Of a DNA stretch of 41,637 nt, positions 27,918-35,847 are shown piece by piece; the first letter of the stretch is position 1; every line of letters starts with the position of its first letter. Source of the stretch: an uncultured Clostridia bacterium (lineage in GTDB: Bacteria; Bacillota; Clostridia; Oscillospirales; Acutalibacteraceae); NCBI GenBank assembly GCA_944376655.1, contig CALWDJ010000018.1, positions 1 through 41,637 on the forward strand, written 5' to 3'. A program made the position numbers and the translations under genes. Under the pieces are notes generated by a model. The model did no database searches, had not been told where the DNA came from, and saw only the letters and a list, made by a program, of their open reading frames with translations.

Positions 27918-28816
27918 CCCTCTGCGGCGTAAGGCTTGACAATCCCGTAATACCGGCAAGCGGCACTTTCGGCTTTGGCTATGAGTTCGCCGAGCTTTAC
28001 GATATTAACTGCTTAGGCTCGATTTCCTTTAAGGGAACGACGATAGAGCCGCGCTTCGGCAACCCGACACCGAGAATCGCCGAATGTGAGGCGGGAATGC
28101 TCAACTCCGTGGGGCTTCAGAACCCCGGCGCCGAAAAGGTGCTTACAGAGGAGCTGCCGAGGCTTAAAAAGGTATTCAAAAAGCCGCTTATGGCGAATGT
28201 AAGCGGCTTTTCGGTAAAGGATTACACGGCGGCAGTTGAAATTTTAGACCGTGAGGACGCGATAGGCTGGTTTGAGATAAACATTTCCTGCCCTAACGTC
28301 CACGGCGGCGGACTGGCTTTCGGCACAAGCTGCGAAAACGCGGCGGCGGTCACCGCGGCGGTAAAAAAGGTGACAAAAAAGCCGGTGCTGATAAAGCTCT
28401 CCCCGAATGTTACAGATATAACCGAGATAGCCAAAGCCTGCGAGGCCGCCGGAGCGGACGGACTTTCACTTATAAACACCCTGCTCGGTATGAGAATAGA
28501 CCTTAAAACCAAAAAACCGGTGCTTGCCAATAAAGCCGGCGGTTTTTCGGGGCCCGCGATAAAGCCGGTGGCTGTGAGAATGGTATATCAGGTTTATGAG
28601 GCGGTAAAAATCCCGATAGTCGGCATGGGCGGTATTTCCACAGCCGAGGACGTAATTGAAATGATGCTGGCGGGAGCGAGCGCTGTCGAGGTAGGAGCGG
28701 CGAATCTTGCAGAGCCTTTCGCCTGCAAAAATATTATAGAAGACCTGCCGCGTGTAATGCAAAAATACGGTATAGATAATCTTAAAGATATTACAGGAGG
28801 AGCGCACAATGGGTAA
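27899..28816 (+). CDS. pyrD: Dihydroorotate dehydrogenase B, catalytic subunit
   Basis: The 305-residue FMN barrel oxidises dihydroorotate to orotate. [24 protein letters not shown] (with the class 1B active-site Cys) and the FMN-phosphate loops [16 protein letters not shown] and GASAVEVG are all present. GGGAGG precedes the ATG inside the end of pyrK. PyrK and PyrD form a heterotetramer, so the overlap makes equal synthesis likely. Confidence 0.97.
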   Translation: MGSTEVTLCGVRLDNPVIPASGTFGFGYEFAELYDINCLGSISFKGTTIEPRFGNPTPRIAECEAGMLNSVGLQNPGAEKVLTEELPRLKKVFKKPLMANVSGFSVKDYTAAVEILDREDAIGWFEINISCPNVHGGGLAFGTSCENAAAVTAAVKKVTKKPVLIKLSPNVTDITEIAKACEAAGADGLSLINTLLGMRIDLKTKKPVLANKAGGFSGPAIKPVAVRMVYQVYEAVKIPIVGMGGISTAEDVIEMMLAGASAVEVGAANLAEPFACKNIIEDLPRVMQKYGIDNLKDITGGAHNG

Positions 28817-29507
28817 GGACGTTATAATAGCCTGCGATTTCGCCGGCAAAGCTGAATGTATGTCATTTCTCGATAAGTTTACCGGCGTAAAGCCGTTTGT
28901 CAAGATAGGTATGGAGCTTTTTTACGCAGAGGGGCCGCAGATTGTAAGGGACATAAAGGCAAGAGGTCACAAAATATTCCTTGACCTTAAGCTGCACGAT
29001 ATTCCTAATACGGTCAAAAAGTCTATGGCGGTGCTGTCCCGCCTTGATGTCGATATGTGCAACCTGCACGCAGGCGGCACCGTCGCTATGATGGAGGCGG
29101 CTATCGAGGGACTCACCCGTCCCGACGGCACAAGGCCGATACTTATAGCCGTGACCCAGCTTACCTCAACGAGCGAGGAAAGAATGCGTTCTGACCTGCT
29201 TATAGAAAAGCCGATGGAAGAGGTGGTTATGCACTACGCCTTAAACGCCAAAAGAGCGGGACTTGACGGCGTTGTCTGCTCACCGCTTGAAGCGGCAGCG
29301 GTGCACAGCGTCTGCGGAAAGGAATTTTACACCGTCACCCCCGGCATTCGCTTCGCCGACGGTGATAAGGGTGACCAGTCAAGAGTGACAACACCCGAAA
29401 AGGCAAAGGAAATAGGCAGCGATTATATCGTTGTCGGCAGACCGATAACCGCGGCGGCAGACCCTGTAAAGGCATATAACCGCTGTGTTAAGGAATTTGT
29501 AGGATAA
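28809..29507 (+). CDS. pyrF: Orotidine-5'-phosphate decarboxylase
   Basis: The 232-residue barrel enzyme removes CO2 from OMP to give [16 protein letters not shown] contains the catalytic Asp-Lys-Asp array, and VTPGIRF and [10 protein letters not shown] bind the phosphate. The form is the standard group I type of Bacillus and E. coli. The gene overlaps pyrD by 8 nt and AGGAGG lies just ahead of the start. Confidence 0.97.
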   Translation: MGKDVIIACDFAGKAECMSFLDKFTGVKPFVKIGMELFYAEGPQIVRDIKARGHKIFLDLKLHDIPNTVKKSMAVLSRLDVDMCNLHAGGTVAMMEAAIEGLTRPDGTRPILIAVTQLTSTSEERMRSDLLIEKPMEEVVMHYALNAKRAGLDGVVCSPLEAAAVHSVCGKEFYTVTPGIRFADGDKGDQSRVTTPEKAKEIGSDYIVVGRPITAAADPVKAYNRCVKEFVG

Positions 29508-29519
29508 GGAGCAGAAAAA

Positions 29520-30164
29520 ATGGATACCAAAAGACTTATAGCAAGCGACCTTTTAAAAATAAAGGCGGTTTTCTTCCGCCCCGAGGAGCCTTTTACATGG
29601 GCGAGCGGCATTAAAAGTCCGGTTTACTGCGACAACCGGCTTACCCTTACAGCTCCCGAAGTGAGAAACGACGTTGAGCAAAGCCTTGCCAAAGTGGTAA
29701 AGGAAAATTATCCGGACGCTGAAGTGCTTATGGGCACATCAACCGCCGGAATCGCCCACGCCGCGATAACCGCGCATCTGCTTAATATGCCTATGGGATA
29801 TGTCCGTTCGGGCAACAAGGACCACGGCAGACAGAACCGCATTGAGGGCAAACTCGAAAAGGGTCAGAAAGTAGTTATCATAGAAGACCTTATCTCTACC
29901 GGCGGCAGCGTTATCGAGGTTGCGGAGGCTCTGCGTGATGCAGGCGCCGAGGTTTTGGGAATTGCCTCAATATTCACCTACGGAATGCAGAAGGGGCTTG
30001 ACCGCTTGGCAGCGGCAAACCTTAAAAATATAAGCCTTACCGATTTTGACTGCATAGCCGAGGTAGCGGCGGAGAACGGCTATATAAAGCCGGAGGATAT
30101 AAAGCGGCTTATAGCGTTCAGAAACAACCCGTCAGACGAAAGCTGGATAGGTGCGTCGAAATGA
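29520..30164 (+). CDS. pyrE: Orotate phosphoribosyltransferase
   Basis: The 214-residue enzyme joins orotate to PRPP to form OMP. The PRPP loop appears as [13 protein letters not shown] and the catalytic flexible loop with Lys residues as [31 protein letters not shown] near the N-terminus is typical. It follows pyrF after 12 nt with AAGGAG ahead, and overlaps pyrB by 4 nt. Confidence 0.96.
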   Translation: MDTKRLIASDLLKIKAVFFRPEEPFTWASGIKSPVYCDNRLTLTAPEVRNDVEQSLAKVVKENYPDAEVLMGTSTAGIAHAAITAHLLNMPMGYVRSGNKDHGRQNRIEGKLEKGQKVVIIEDLISTGGSVIEVAEALRDAGAEVLGIASIFTYGMQKGLDRLAAANLKNISLTDFDCIAEVAAENGYIKPEDIKRLIAFRNNPSDESWIGASK

Positions 30165-31072
30165 GAAGCCTTATAGATATTCTTGAGATTAATACAGACG
30201 AGCTTGAACAGCTTATAAAAACCGCCAACGATATTATAGAAAATCCGGCGAAATACAGCGAGAAATGCAAAGGCAAAAAGCTCGCCACCCTGTTTTTCGA
30301 GCCGTCCACAAGAACAAGGCTCAGCTTTGAGGCGGCTATGTATGAGCTTGGCGGAAATGTAATAGGCTTTTCCGAGGCGCAGAGCTCTTCAGCCTCAAAG
30401 GGGGAGAGCGTGGCGGACACCGCTAAAGTAATATCCTGCTATGCCGATATTATAGCCATGCGCCACCCGAAAGAGGGCGCGCCGCTTGTGGCGGCGATGA
30501 ACGCGGGCGTTCCGGTGATAAACGCCGGTGACGGCGGACACAACCACCCCACCCAGACCCTTGCCGACCTGCTTACGATTTACCGTGAGAAGGGCGGCTT
30601 TGAGAACCTGACAGTCGGTCTTTGCGGCGACCTTAAATTCGGCAGAACGGTACATTCGCTTATAGCCGCGCTGTCCCGCTATACGGGTGTAAAATTCGTG
30701 CTTATCTCGCCGCAGGAGTTAAAGCTGCCCGGCTATGTAAAGCAGACGCTTGACGACAAGGGTATCCCCTACACCGAAACGACAAGCCTTGAGGAGCCTA
30801 TGCCGCAGCTTGATATTCTCTATATGACAAGGGTACAGAGAGAGCGTTTCTTCAACGAGGAGGATTATCTCCGGCTCAAAGACAGCTATATATTAACTCC
30901 CGAAAAGCTCAAAAACGCGCGTGCTGATATGTGCGTGCTTCACCCCCTGCCGAGGGTCAACGAAATAAGCGTCGCGGTGGATAATGACCCCCGTGCCTGC
31001 TATTTCAAGCAGGTGCTTTACGGCAAATATATGAGAATGGCGCTTATTTTAATGCTGCTGGAGGTGGAATAA
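30161..31072 (+). CDS. pyrB: Aspartate carbamoyltransferase, catalytic subunit
   Basis: The 303-residue enzyme transfers the carbamoyl group to aspartate. [13 protein letters not shown] binds carbamoyl phosphate, [10 protein letters not shown] and [10 protein letters not shown] bind substrate and aspartate. The chain length and the adjoining pyrI point to the large regulated holoenzyme (catalytic trimers with regulatory dimers), unlike the unregulated Bacillus enzyme. Its ATG overlaps the pyrE stop codon. Confidence 0.97.
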   Translation: MRSLIDILEINTDELEQLIKTANDIIENPAKYSEKCKGKKLATLFFEPSTRTRLSFEAAMYELGGNVIGFSEAQSSSASKGESVADTAKVISCYADIIAMRHPKEGAPLVAAMNAGVPVINAGDGGHNHPTQTLADLLTIYREKGGFENLTVGLCGDLKFGRTVHSLIAALSRYTGVKFVLISPQELKLPGYVKQTLDDKGIPYTETTSLEEPMPQLDILYMTRVQRERFFNEEDYLRLKDSYILTPEKLKNARADMCVLHPLPRVNEISVAVDNDPRACYFKQVLYGKYMRMALILMLLEVE

Positions 31073-31489
31073 ATGAATATTGATTCCATAAAGAACGGAA
31101 TAGTGATAGACCACATTACCGCCGGACAGGGTATGCGGATTTACAATCTTTTGGGGCTTGATTCGCTCGACTGCTCGGTGGCGCTTATAAAAAATGTTTC
31201 CAGCCGCAAAATGGGCAAAAAGGATATTATCAAAATAGATTCAGATTTTGATGTTGATACCGATATTTTAGGCTATGTCGACCCCGATGTGACGGTCAAT
31301 ATCATAAAGGACGGCAAAACGGTCGAGAAAAAGAGTATAGCCCTGCCCGAAAAGCTGACCGGCGTGCTGACCTGTAAAAATCCGCGCTGCATTTCGGCGA
31401 CCGAGCAGGAGCTGCCCCAGATTTTTAAATTAACCGACCGCGCCCGCAGGATCTACCGCTGCATATACTGCGAGACAAAGGCGAAATAG
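31073..31489 (+). CDS. pyrI: Aspartate carbamoyltransferase, regulatory subunit
   Basis: The 138-residue chain has the nucleotide-binding N-terminal domain (GIVIDHITAGQGMRIYNLLG) and a C-terminal zinc domain with four cysteines (TCKNPRCISATEQ and YRCIYCETKAK) that docks to PyrB. It should give allosteric feedback by CTP and stimulation by ATP. The gene starts directly after the pyrB stop codon. It is present in some Clostridia but absent from Bacillus. Confidence 0.96.
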   Translation: MNIDSIKNGIVIDHITAGQGMRIYNLLGLDSLDCSVALIKNVSSRKMGKKDIIKIDSDFDVDTDILGYVDPDVTVNIIKDGKTVEKKSIALPEKLTGVLTCKNPRCISATEQELPQIFKLTDRARRIYRCIYCETKAK

Positions 31490-31526
31490 TATTGCAAGCT
31501 GATTCTGCTCGTCAGGTGGTGAACCG

Positions 31527-32207
31527 ATGATTGTAAAAATAAAGCAAATACATTCAAATGTAAAGCAGCAGTATGATATTGAATCCGATAATTTTTATTT
31601 TAAAGGCGTTCTCGGAAATTTAAGCAGACTGCAGACCATAACAATGTCAGGAGCGGATACCGTTATCAAAGGGACATATAAGATATCTCCGTGGTATAAC
31701 TATATACCGCTGCTGCATCTTTTCGGGATAACCGAAAAAGTAAGGAATTTCCTTTTATACAAAAACGAAAATTTCTGCGGCAGTGTTATGCTGCTTAAAC
31801 AAGGCATATATAAAAGCTGCTACCGCATGGAGCTTTCAGACGGCAAAACTTTCTGTTTCTACTGCCGTTCAAAAGGTTCGTTTAACTATGTATCGGTTTA
31901 TTATGACAATATTCAGATAGCGCTGATAGAAACATATCTTTGCGTAACTGATTTTAAATACACCCACAAGCTCTATATTTGCGACAGCTTTTCCGCTTTT
32001 GCCGATTTTCTTTCGTTTTTTGTGCTTTATTATGCCGGCTTTACCTTTACCAAAAGGTTTCATATGCAGGTCGGTTCAACATACGCAAAATCTTGGAGCG
32101 TTTCAAGGTATAACAGTAAGTATGATGAAAAATGGCGTGAAAAAAATTTCCCTGACGATAATTTTTTCGGAAAAACTTCACTGTCCGTCGATAAAGAAAA
32201 AATATAA
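31527..32207 (+). CDS. Hypothetical protein, 226 residues
   Basis: The product was not recognised. It contains many aromatic and basic residues, a hydrophobic patch near 157-172 (ADFLSFFVLYYAGF) that is short for a membrane helix, and no signal peptide. Its beta-rich look recalls LURP/tubby-like folds, but I would not assign it. AGGTGGTG precedes the ATG. Only 37 nt separate it from pyrI and no terminator lies between, so it may be the tail of the pyrimidine transcript. Confidence 0.7.
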   Translation: MIVKIKQIHSNVKQQYDIESDNFYFKGVLGNLSRLQTITMSGADTVIKGTYKISPWYNYIPLLHLFGITEKVRNFLLYKNENFCGSVMLLKQGIYKSCYRMELSDGKTFCFYCRSKGSFNYVSVYYDNIQIALIETYLCVTDFKYTHKLYICDSFSAFADFLSFFVLYYAGFTFTKRFHMQVGSTYAKSWSVSRYNSKYDEKWREKNFPDDNFFGKTSLSVDKEKI

Positions 32208-32234
32208 GCCATGCTGTTTTCACACTTAAAAAAC

Positions 32235-32272
32235 CGCGTATCCGCACTCAAAAATACGGATACGCGTTTTTT
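32235..32272. terminator. Bidirectional terminator, GCGTATCC hairpin copy 1
   Basis: CGCGTATCCG and CGGATACGCG pair around a 12-nt loop, with a T-run on the plus strand and A-runs on the other side. It separates the convergent hypothetical gene and methyltransferase gene. The same hairpin recurs at 33301-33331 and 33608-33639. Confidence 0.85.
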
Positions 32273-32283
32273 AAAAATTATTT

Positions 32284-33027
32284 TTATTTTTTAATGCCTT
32301 TATAAATATAGTAAGGCTTTGAATATAAATAAGTACCTGACTTATGCGCTTCTGTCAGGTTTTTGATAAATTCATTGTATTCTTCCTTGGAAATTACACC
32401 TATATTTTCATTGGTCAGCCAGCCGATATGCTTGCTGAATTCATATCCGAATTTTCCTTCTGTAAATTCGGTTTCGACCACGCTGTAAATAATTACGCTG
32501 CTCTCGAAAAATCCGGAATTGTGGAAAACTCCGTAGGTCCTTCTGCCCATCCAGCTGTCAATATCGTCCATCCAGCTCTGCTTTGTGACCGCATACGCGT
32601 GTATCATTTTTGTAATAAGGTCTTTGTTTTCGCCGTTGTAAACAGTACTGTCAAAATCGGCGTTTACGCACAAAACCGTTCCGCCAGGTTTTAATATCCT
32701 GTTTATTTCCTTAACAAAATATGACTTATCGGTTATACACTCGAGCATGTCTTTAACCAAAACAAAATCAAAAGTATTATCTTCAAATTTTAGCCGTCCG
32801 GCGCAATTCATTACTTTAAGCTCAACCGGCTGACTGTACGGAATAAGACCGAAATTTTTGTCGGTAACGTCTGCTCCTATCGCTTTTATTACTTTCCCCG
32901 GGAAAGTTTCAATTATACCGTTAAGATAACCTGCGTTTCTGCATCCAAGGTCAGCTATTACGGCATTCTGCGGCAAATCTATCATTTCATAAATTGTCTG
33001 ATTAAGTGATGAGTGTTTCATTTTCAT
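32284..33027 (-). CDS. Class I SAM-dependent methyltransferase under attenuator control
   Basis: The 247-residue protein has a Rossmann methyltransferase core: motif I VIADLGCRNAG near 23-33, FDFVLVKDMLECI near 86-98 and ILKPGGTVLCV near 111. The substrate is unknown. It is not an Erm-type rRNA methylase, since the N-(L/I)-P-(Y/F) motif is missing. The C-terminal half (SWMGRRTYGVF) is not from a family I can name. The ATG at 33027 is chosen because GGAGG lies eight bases upstream, directly after an intrinsic terminator; reading further upstream would run through the attenuator. Confidence 0.85.
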   Translation of the reverse strand: MKMKHSSLNQTIYEMIDLPQNAVIADLGCRNAGYLNGIIETFPGKVIKAIGADVTDKNFGLIPYSQPVELKVMNCAGRLKFEDNTFDFVLVKDMLECITDKSYFVKEINRILKPGGTVLCVNADFDSTVYNGENKDLITKMIHAYAVTKQSWMDDIDSWMGRRTYGVFHNSGFFESSVIIYSVVETEFTEGKFGYEFSKHIGWLTNENIGVISKEEYNEFIKNLTEAHKSGTYLYSKPYYIYKGIKK

Positions 33028-33040
33028 AATAATAACCTCC

Positions 33041-33217
33041 AAAAACAAAAATACTGTCAACAGCCGTGCGCCGTCAACAGTACAATAAAAAGAGGTTATT
33101 CTTTTCATCATTCTTTCAGGCACACAGCGAAACAAGCCTGCACCTGAAAAACAGATACAAGCTTCATCGTCTGCGTCGAATGATGATAAAAAACATACCT
33201 TTCCCTCCGAAAAAATT
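33041..33217 (-). promoter_or_regulatory. Transcription attenuator with leader peptide and competing hairpins
   Basis: On the minus strand, hairpin A (33114-33149, 12 bp with two wobble pairs) is followed by terminator hairpin B (33052-33082, 12 bp with wobble pairs) and TTTTTGTTTTT. The 3' arm of A, GCTGTGTGCC (33119-33128), can instead pair with GGCGCACGGC (33063-33072), which is part of B. This third fold would destroy the terminator. The leader-peptide stop codon lies 15 nt before hairpin A, so a stalled ribosome can mask its 5' arm. Confidence 0.82.
33164..33196 (-). CDS. Leader peptide MFFIIIRRRR
   Basis: The ten-codon reading frame has a very strong Shine-Dalgarno site (GGAGGG, six bases ahead of ATG) and lies about 20 nt after the predicted transcription start. 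It encodes two Phe, three Ile and four Arg. The Arg codons are CGA, CGC, AGA, CGA, so the amino acids, not one codon, seem to be kept. Arg-X-Arg is the known macrolide-dependent stalling motif. The peptide probably controls the attenuator and does not act in trans. Confidence 0.75.
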   Translation of the reverse strand: MFFIIIRRRR

Positions 33218-33223
33218 TCTAAT

Positions 33224-33252
33224 ATCTTATCATACAAATATATTTTTGTCAA
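33224..33252 (-). promoter_or_regulatory. Promoter of the attenuator-methyltransferase unit
   Basis: On the minus strand a perfect TTGACA (33247-33252) and TAAGAT (33224-33229) are 17 bp apart, just ahead of the leader peptide. Confidence 0.85.
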
Positions 33253-33300
33253 TACTCAGAGATTTAATGTTTATGTCAGACACAGCGCATATATAAAACC

Positions 33301-33331
33301 GTGTATCCGTACTCAAAAAATACGGATACGC
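33301..33331. repeat. GCGTATCC hairpin copy 2
   Basis: GTGTATCCGTA and TACGGATACGC form an 11-bp stem with one wobble pair. It is the same hairpin as at 32235 and 33608 but lacks a clear T-run. It lies just upstream of multi-hairpin copy C. Confidence 0.8.
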
Positions 33332-33363
33332 ATTTGAGCGTGTCGAAAAAGCCGGCTCTGATT

Positions 33364-33575
33364 TGAAAATCGTACAAATAAAGAGTCAGTTAAAGGGGAA
33401 ACCCCCGACGAGGGTTTCCCCTCAAAAACAGTCCACCGGACTGTTTTTTCACCCTTTCCTGCGTTTTATGAAGCAAAAGAGTTCCGCTTTCTGCGGAAAG
33501 CGGCTAAAGGCTCTGCCTTTAGAAACCGCAAACCTTTAAAAAGGTTTGACCGAAACTTCTGTATTTTTATAATTT
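33364..33575 (+). repeat. Multi-hairpin repeat element, copy C
   Basis: The five hairpins are at 33395-33421, 33428-33444, 33484-33503, 33504-33522 and 33530-33547. The sequence is nearly the same as copies A and B from ACAAATA to GACCGAAACTT. The second hairpin is followed by TTTTTT. No reading frame is kept between copies. It lies between two copies of the GCGTATCC hairpin, downstream of htpG. Confidence 0.92.
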
Positions 33576-33607
33576 GTTTTTAGTTTAAGTTTGATGACAA
33601 AATGAAA

Positions 33608-33639
33608 CGCGTATCCGCAAGCAAAAATACGGATACGCG
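33608..33639 (-). terminator. Terminator of htpG, GCGTATCC hairpin copy 3
   Basis: CGCGTATCCG and CGGATACGCG pair around a 12-nt loop, followed on the minus strand by TTTCATTTT. It lies 18 nt after the htpG stop codon. Confidence 0.75.
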
Positions 33640-33656
33640 GTTTACTTTTTTAAAAA

Positions 33657-35564
33657 TTATTTTACCATAAGCTCGCAGACAAGAGCGCTGTGCTCCGCCG
33701 GGTCGGGCACCGACCTGCCGCCTATCAGGCAGGCCTCGCCGTAAAGCAGTCTGGCGTACTTGCCGAGCAGCTCCTTATCACTGGCATAAAGCTCTTTGAG
33801 CTTTTCCGCTATCGGGTGGGAGGCGTTTATCTCAAGCACAAGCTGCGCCTTTACCTTGTTGTCGGCAGCTCCGGGCATTGAGTTTAATACCTTTTCCATC
33901 TCAAGGGATATTCCACCCTCGCTTGTAAGGCAGACAGGGTGGTTTTTCAGCTTGTTTGTGAACCTTACGGCGTTTATCTTGTCGCCTATGCTCTCCTTCA
34001 TAGCCTCAAACATATCTTTTGCGGCGGTGTTTTCCTCCTCAAGCGCCTTTTTCTCCTCCTCGCTGTCGAGGTTCAGATTATCGTCGCAGATGTTCATAAA
34101 CTTCTTGCCGTCGTATTCGCCCATCATTTTGAGCGCGAACTCGTCTACGTTCTCGGTAAGGTAAAGTATCTCATAGCCTTTGTCCTTTACCGCGTCGGTC
34201 TGGGGCAGCATTTCTATCTTCTCGTCGGTCTCGCCGCAGGCGTAGTAGATAATGTCCTGTCCTTCTTTCATACGTTCAACATATTCTTTTAATGTGACAT
34301 ACTTCTTTTCATTTGAAGAACGGAACAAAAGCAGATCCTTAAGTGTGTCCTTGTGCATACCGTAGTCGTTGTATACGCCGAATTTAAGCTGTATTCCGAA
34401 GGTCTTGAAAAATTCCTCGTAAGCCTCGCGCTCGTCCTTGAGCATTTTTTCAAGCTCGGACTTTATCTTCTTTTCAACCGTTTTGGCGATGAGCTTTAAC
34501 TGACCGTCGTGCTGGAGAGTCTCACGGGAAATATTGAGCGAGAGGTCCTCGCTGTCCACAAGTCCCTTTACAAAGCTGAAGTAGTCGGGTAGCAGGTCGG
34601 CGCACTTGTCCATTATCAGCACGCCCTTTGAGTAAAGCTGAAGTCCTTTTTCAAAATCCTTTGTGTAGTAATCGAACGGCGCGTGCTTCGGTATAAACAT
34701 CAGCGCCGAATAGGTCGCCTGACCCTCAGTCTTTGAGTGGATAACTCTTGCCGGATCCTCGTAATCGTAAAACTTATCCTTGTAAAAGCTGTTGTATTCC
34801 TCAGGCTTTATCTCGCTTTTCGCCTTTTTCCAGATAGGAATCATACTGTTGAGGGTGCGAAGCTCGGTAACGTCCCTGTACTCGGTTTCCTTGCTTTCCT
34901 CGCCCTCTTTTTTCTCCACCGGCTCTCTTGTGGTGAACTCCATTTTAATCGGGTGGCGGATATAGTCGGAATACTTCTTGACAAGAGCGCTTATGCGGTA
35001 CTGGTCAAGGTATTCATCATAATTCTCGTCGTCGGTTTTATCCTTTATATGGAGCGTAACCGTTGTTCCGACAGTTTCCTTTTCGCAGGGCTCGACAGTA
35101 TAGCCGTCAGCACCGCTTGACTCCCAGCGGAACGCCTCGTCAGAGCCGAACGCGCGGCTCTCGACCGTCACCCTGTCGCTCACCATAAACGCCGAATAAA
35201 AGCCTACGCCGAACTGACCTATTATATCCACGTTTTCCTTTTTCTCGTTTTCCTGCTTGAAAGCAAGCGAGCCGGATTTCGCTATCGTGCCGAGGTTCTT
35301 GTCAAGCTCCTCCTCGGTCATACCGCAGCCGTTGTCGATTATTCTTAAAATCCGGTTGTCCTTGTCTATTTCAATGCGGATTTCAAAATCGTCGGGCGCT
35401 ATCCCTACCGAATTGTCGGTAAGGGAGCGAAAATAGAGCTTGTCAAGCGCGTCACTGGCGTTTGAAATAAGCTCACGCAGGAAAATTTCCTTATGGGTAT
35501 AAATGGAATTTATCATCATATCCATAAGCTTTTTGGATTCTGATTTAAACTGTTTTGTACGCAT
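33657..35564 (-). CDS. htpG: Molecular chaperone HtpG (bacterial Hsp90)
   Basis: The 635-residue ATP-dependent chaperone has the GHKL ATP-binding domain (ELISNASDALDKL, DNGCGMTEEEL, IGQFGVGFYSAFMV) in the first 200 residues, then the middle domain with DSEDLSLNISRETLQ and a C-terminal dimerisation domain. Length is normal. AAGGTGATA precedes the ATG. A CIRCE box 100 nt upstream suggests HrcA control, unlike Bacillus htpG. Confidence 0.97.
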   Translation of the reverse strand: MRTKQFKSESKKLMDMMINSIYTHKEIFLRELISNASDALDKLYFRSLTDNSVGIAPDDFEIRIEIDKDNRILRIIDNGCGMTEEELDKNLGTIAKSGSLAFKQENEKKENVDIIGQFGVGFYSAFMVSDRVTVESRAFGSDEAFRWESSGADGYTVEPCEKETVGTTVTLHIKDKTDDENYDEYLDQYRISALVKKYSDYIRHPIKMEFTTREPVEKKEGEESKETEYRDVTELRTLNSMIPIWKKAKSEIKPEEYNSFYKDKFYDYEDPARVIHSKTEGQATYSALMFIPKHAPFDYYTKDFEKGLQLYSKGVLIMDKCADLLPDYFSFVKGLVDSEDLSLNISRETLQHDGQLKLIAKTVEKKIKSELEKMLKDEREAYEEFFKTFGIQLKFGVYNDYGMHKDTLKDLLLFRSSNEKKYVTLKEYVERMKEGQDIIYYACGETDEKIEMLPQTDAVKDKGYEILYLTENVDEFALKMMGEYDGKKFMNICDDNLNLDSEEEKKALEEENTAAKDMFEAMKESIGDKINAVRFTNKLKNHPVCLTSEGGISLEMEKVLNSMPGAADNKVKAQLVLEINASHPIAEKLKELYASDKELLGKYARLLYGEACLIGGRSVPDPAEHSALVCELMVK

Positions 35565-35663
35565 TTTATATCACCTTTTTTTGAGAGTTTGACTTTAACT
35601 GACATATAGTATAGAGCCTTTTTGAGCTGATTGTGTTAACAAATTATGAATAATATAAGAATT

Positions 35664-35690
35664 TCAGCACTCGCGTTTAAAGAGTGCTAA
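35664..35690. promoter_or_regulatory. CIRCE element (HrcA operator)
   Basis: TCAGCACTC-N9-GAGTGCTAA matches the CIRCE consensus TTAGCACTC-N9-GAGTGCTAA with a single arm change. It is nearer the htpG start (about 100 nt) than the mrp start, and mrp has its own promoter further away, so htpG is the likely target. Confidence 0.92.
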
Positions 35691-35784
35691 ATTACAATTA
35701 AAATATAAGCAGCAAAGCGGATATTGCTTGTATGGCGGCGTAAAGACAAACAAAAATACAGCTGGAATTTTTTGTGTGCGGCGA

Positions 35785-35813
35785 TTGATTTTTCTCCACC
35801 GCAGCGGTATAAT
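35785..35813 (+). promoter_or_regulatory. Promoter of mrp
   Basis: TTGATT (35785-35790) and a perfect TATAAT (35808-35813) are 17 bp apart, about 35 nt before the ATG. Confidence 0.82.
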
Positions 35814-35847
35814 AGCATTATATAACGATTGAAAAGAGGAATTTCTC

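Noticed and set aside
33028-33252. Extending the methyltransferase upstream to 33252 in the same frame
   Set aside because: That reading would translate through the promoter, hairpin A and the terminator; GGAGG directly precedes the ATG at 33027.
16834-33575. CRISPR array formed by the spaced repeats
   Set aside because: Only three copies exist, they are about 210-230 bp long, far apart and in both orientations. No cas genes are present.
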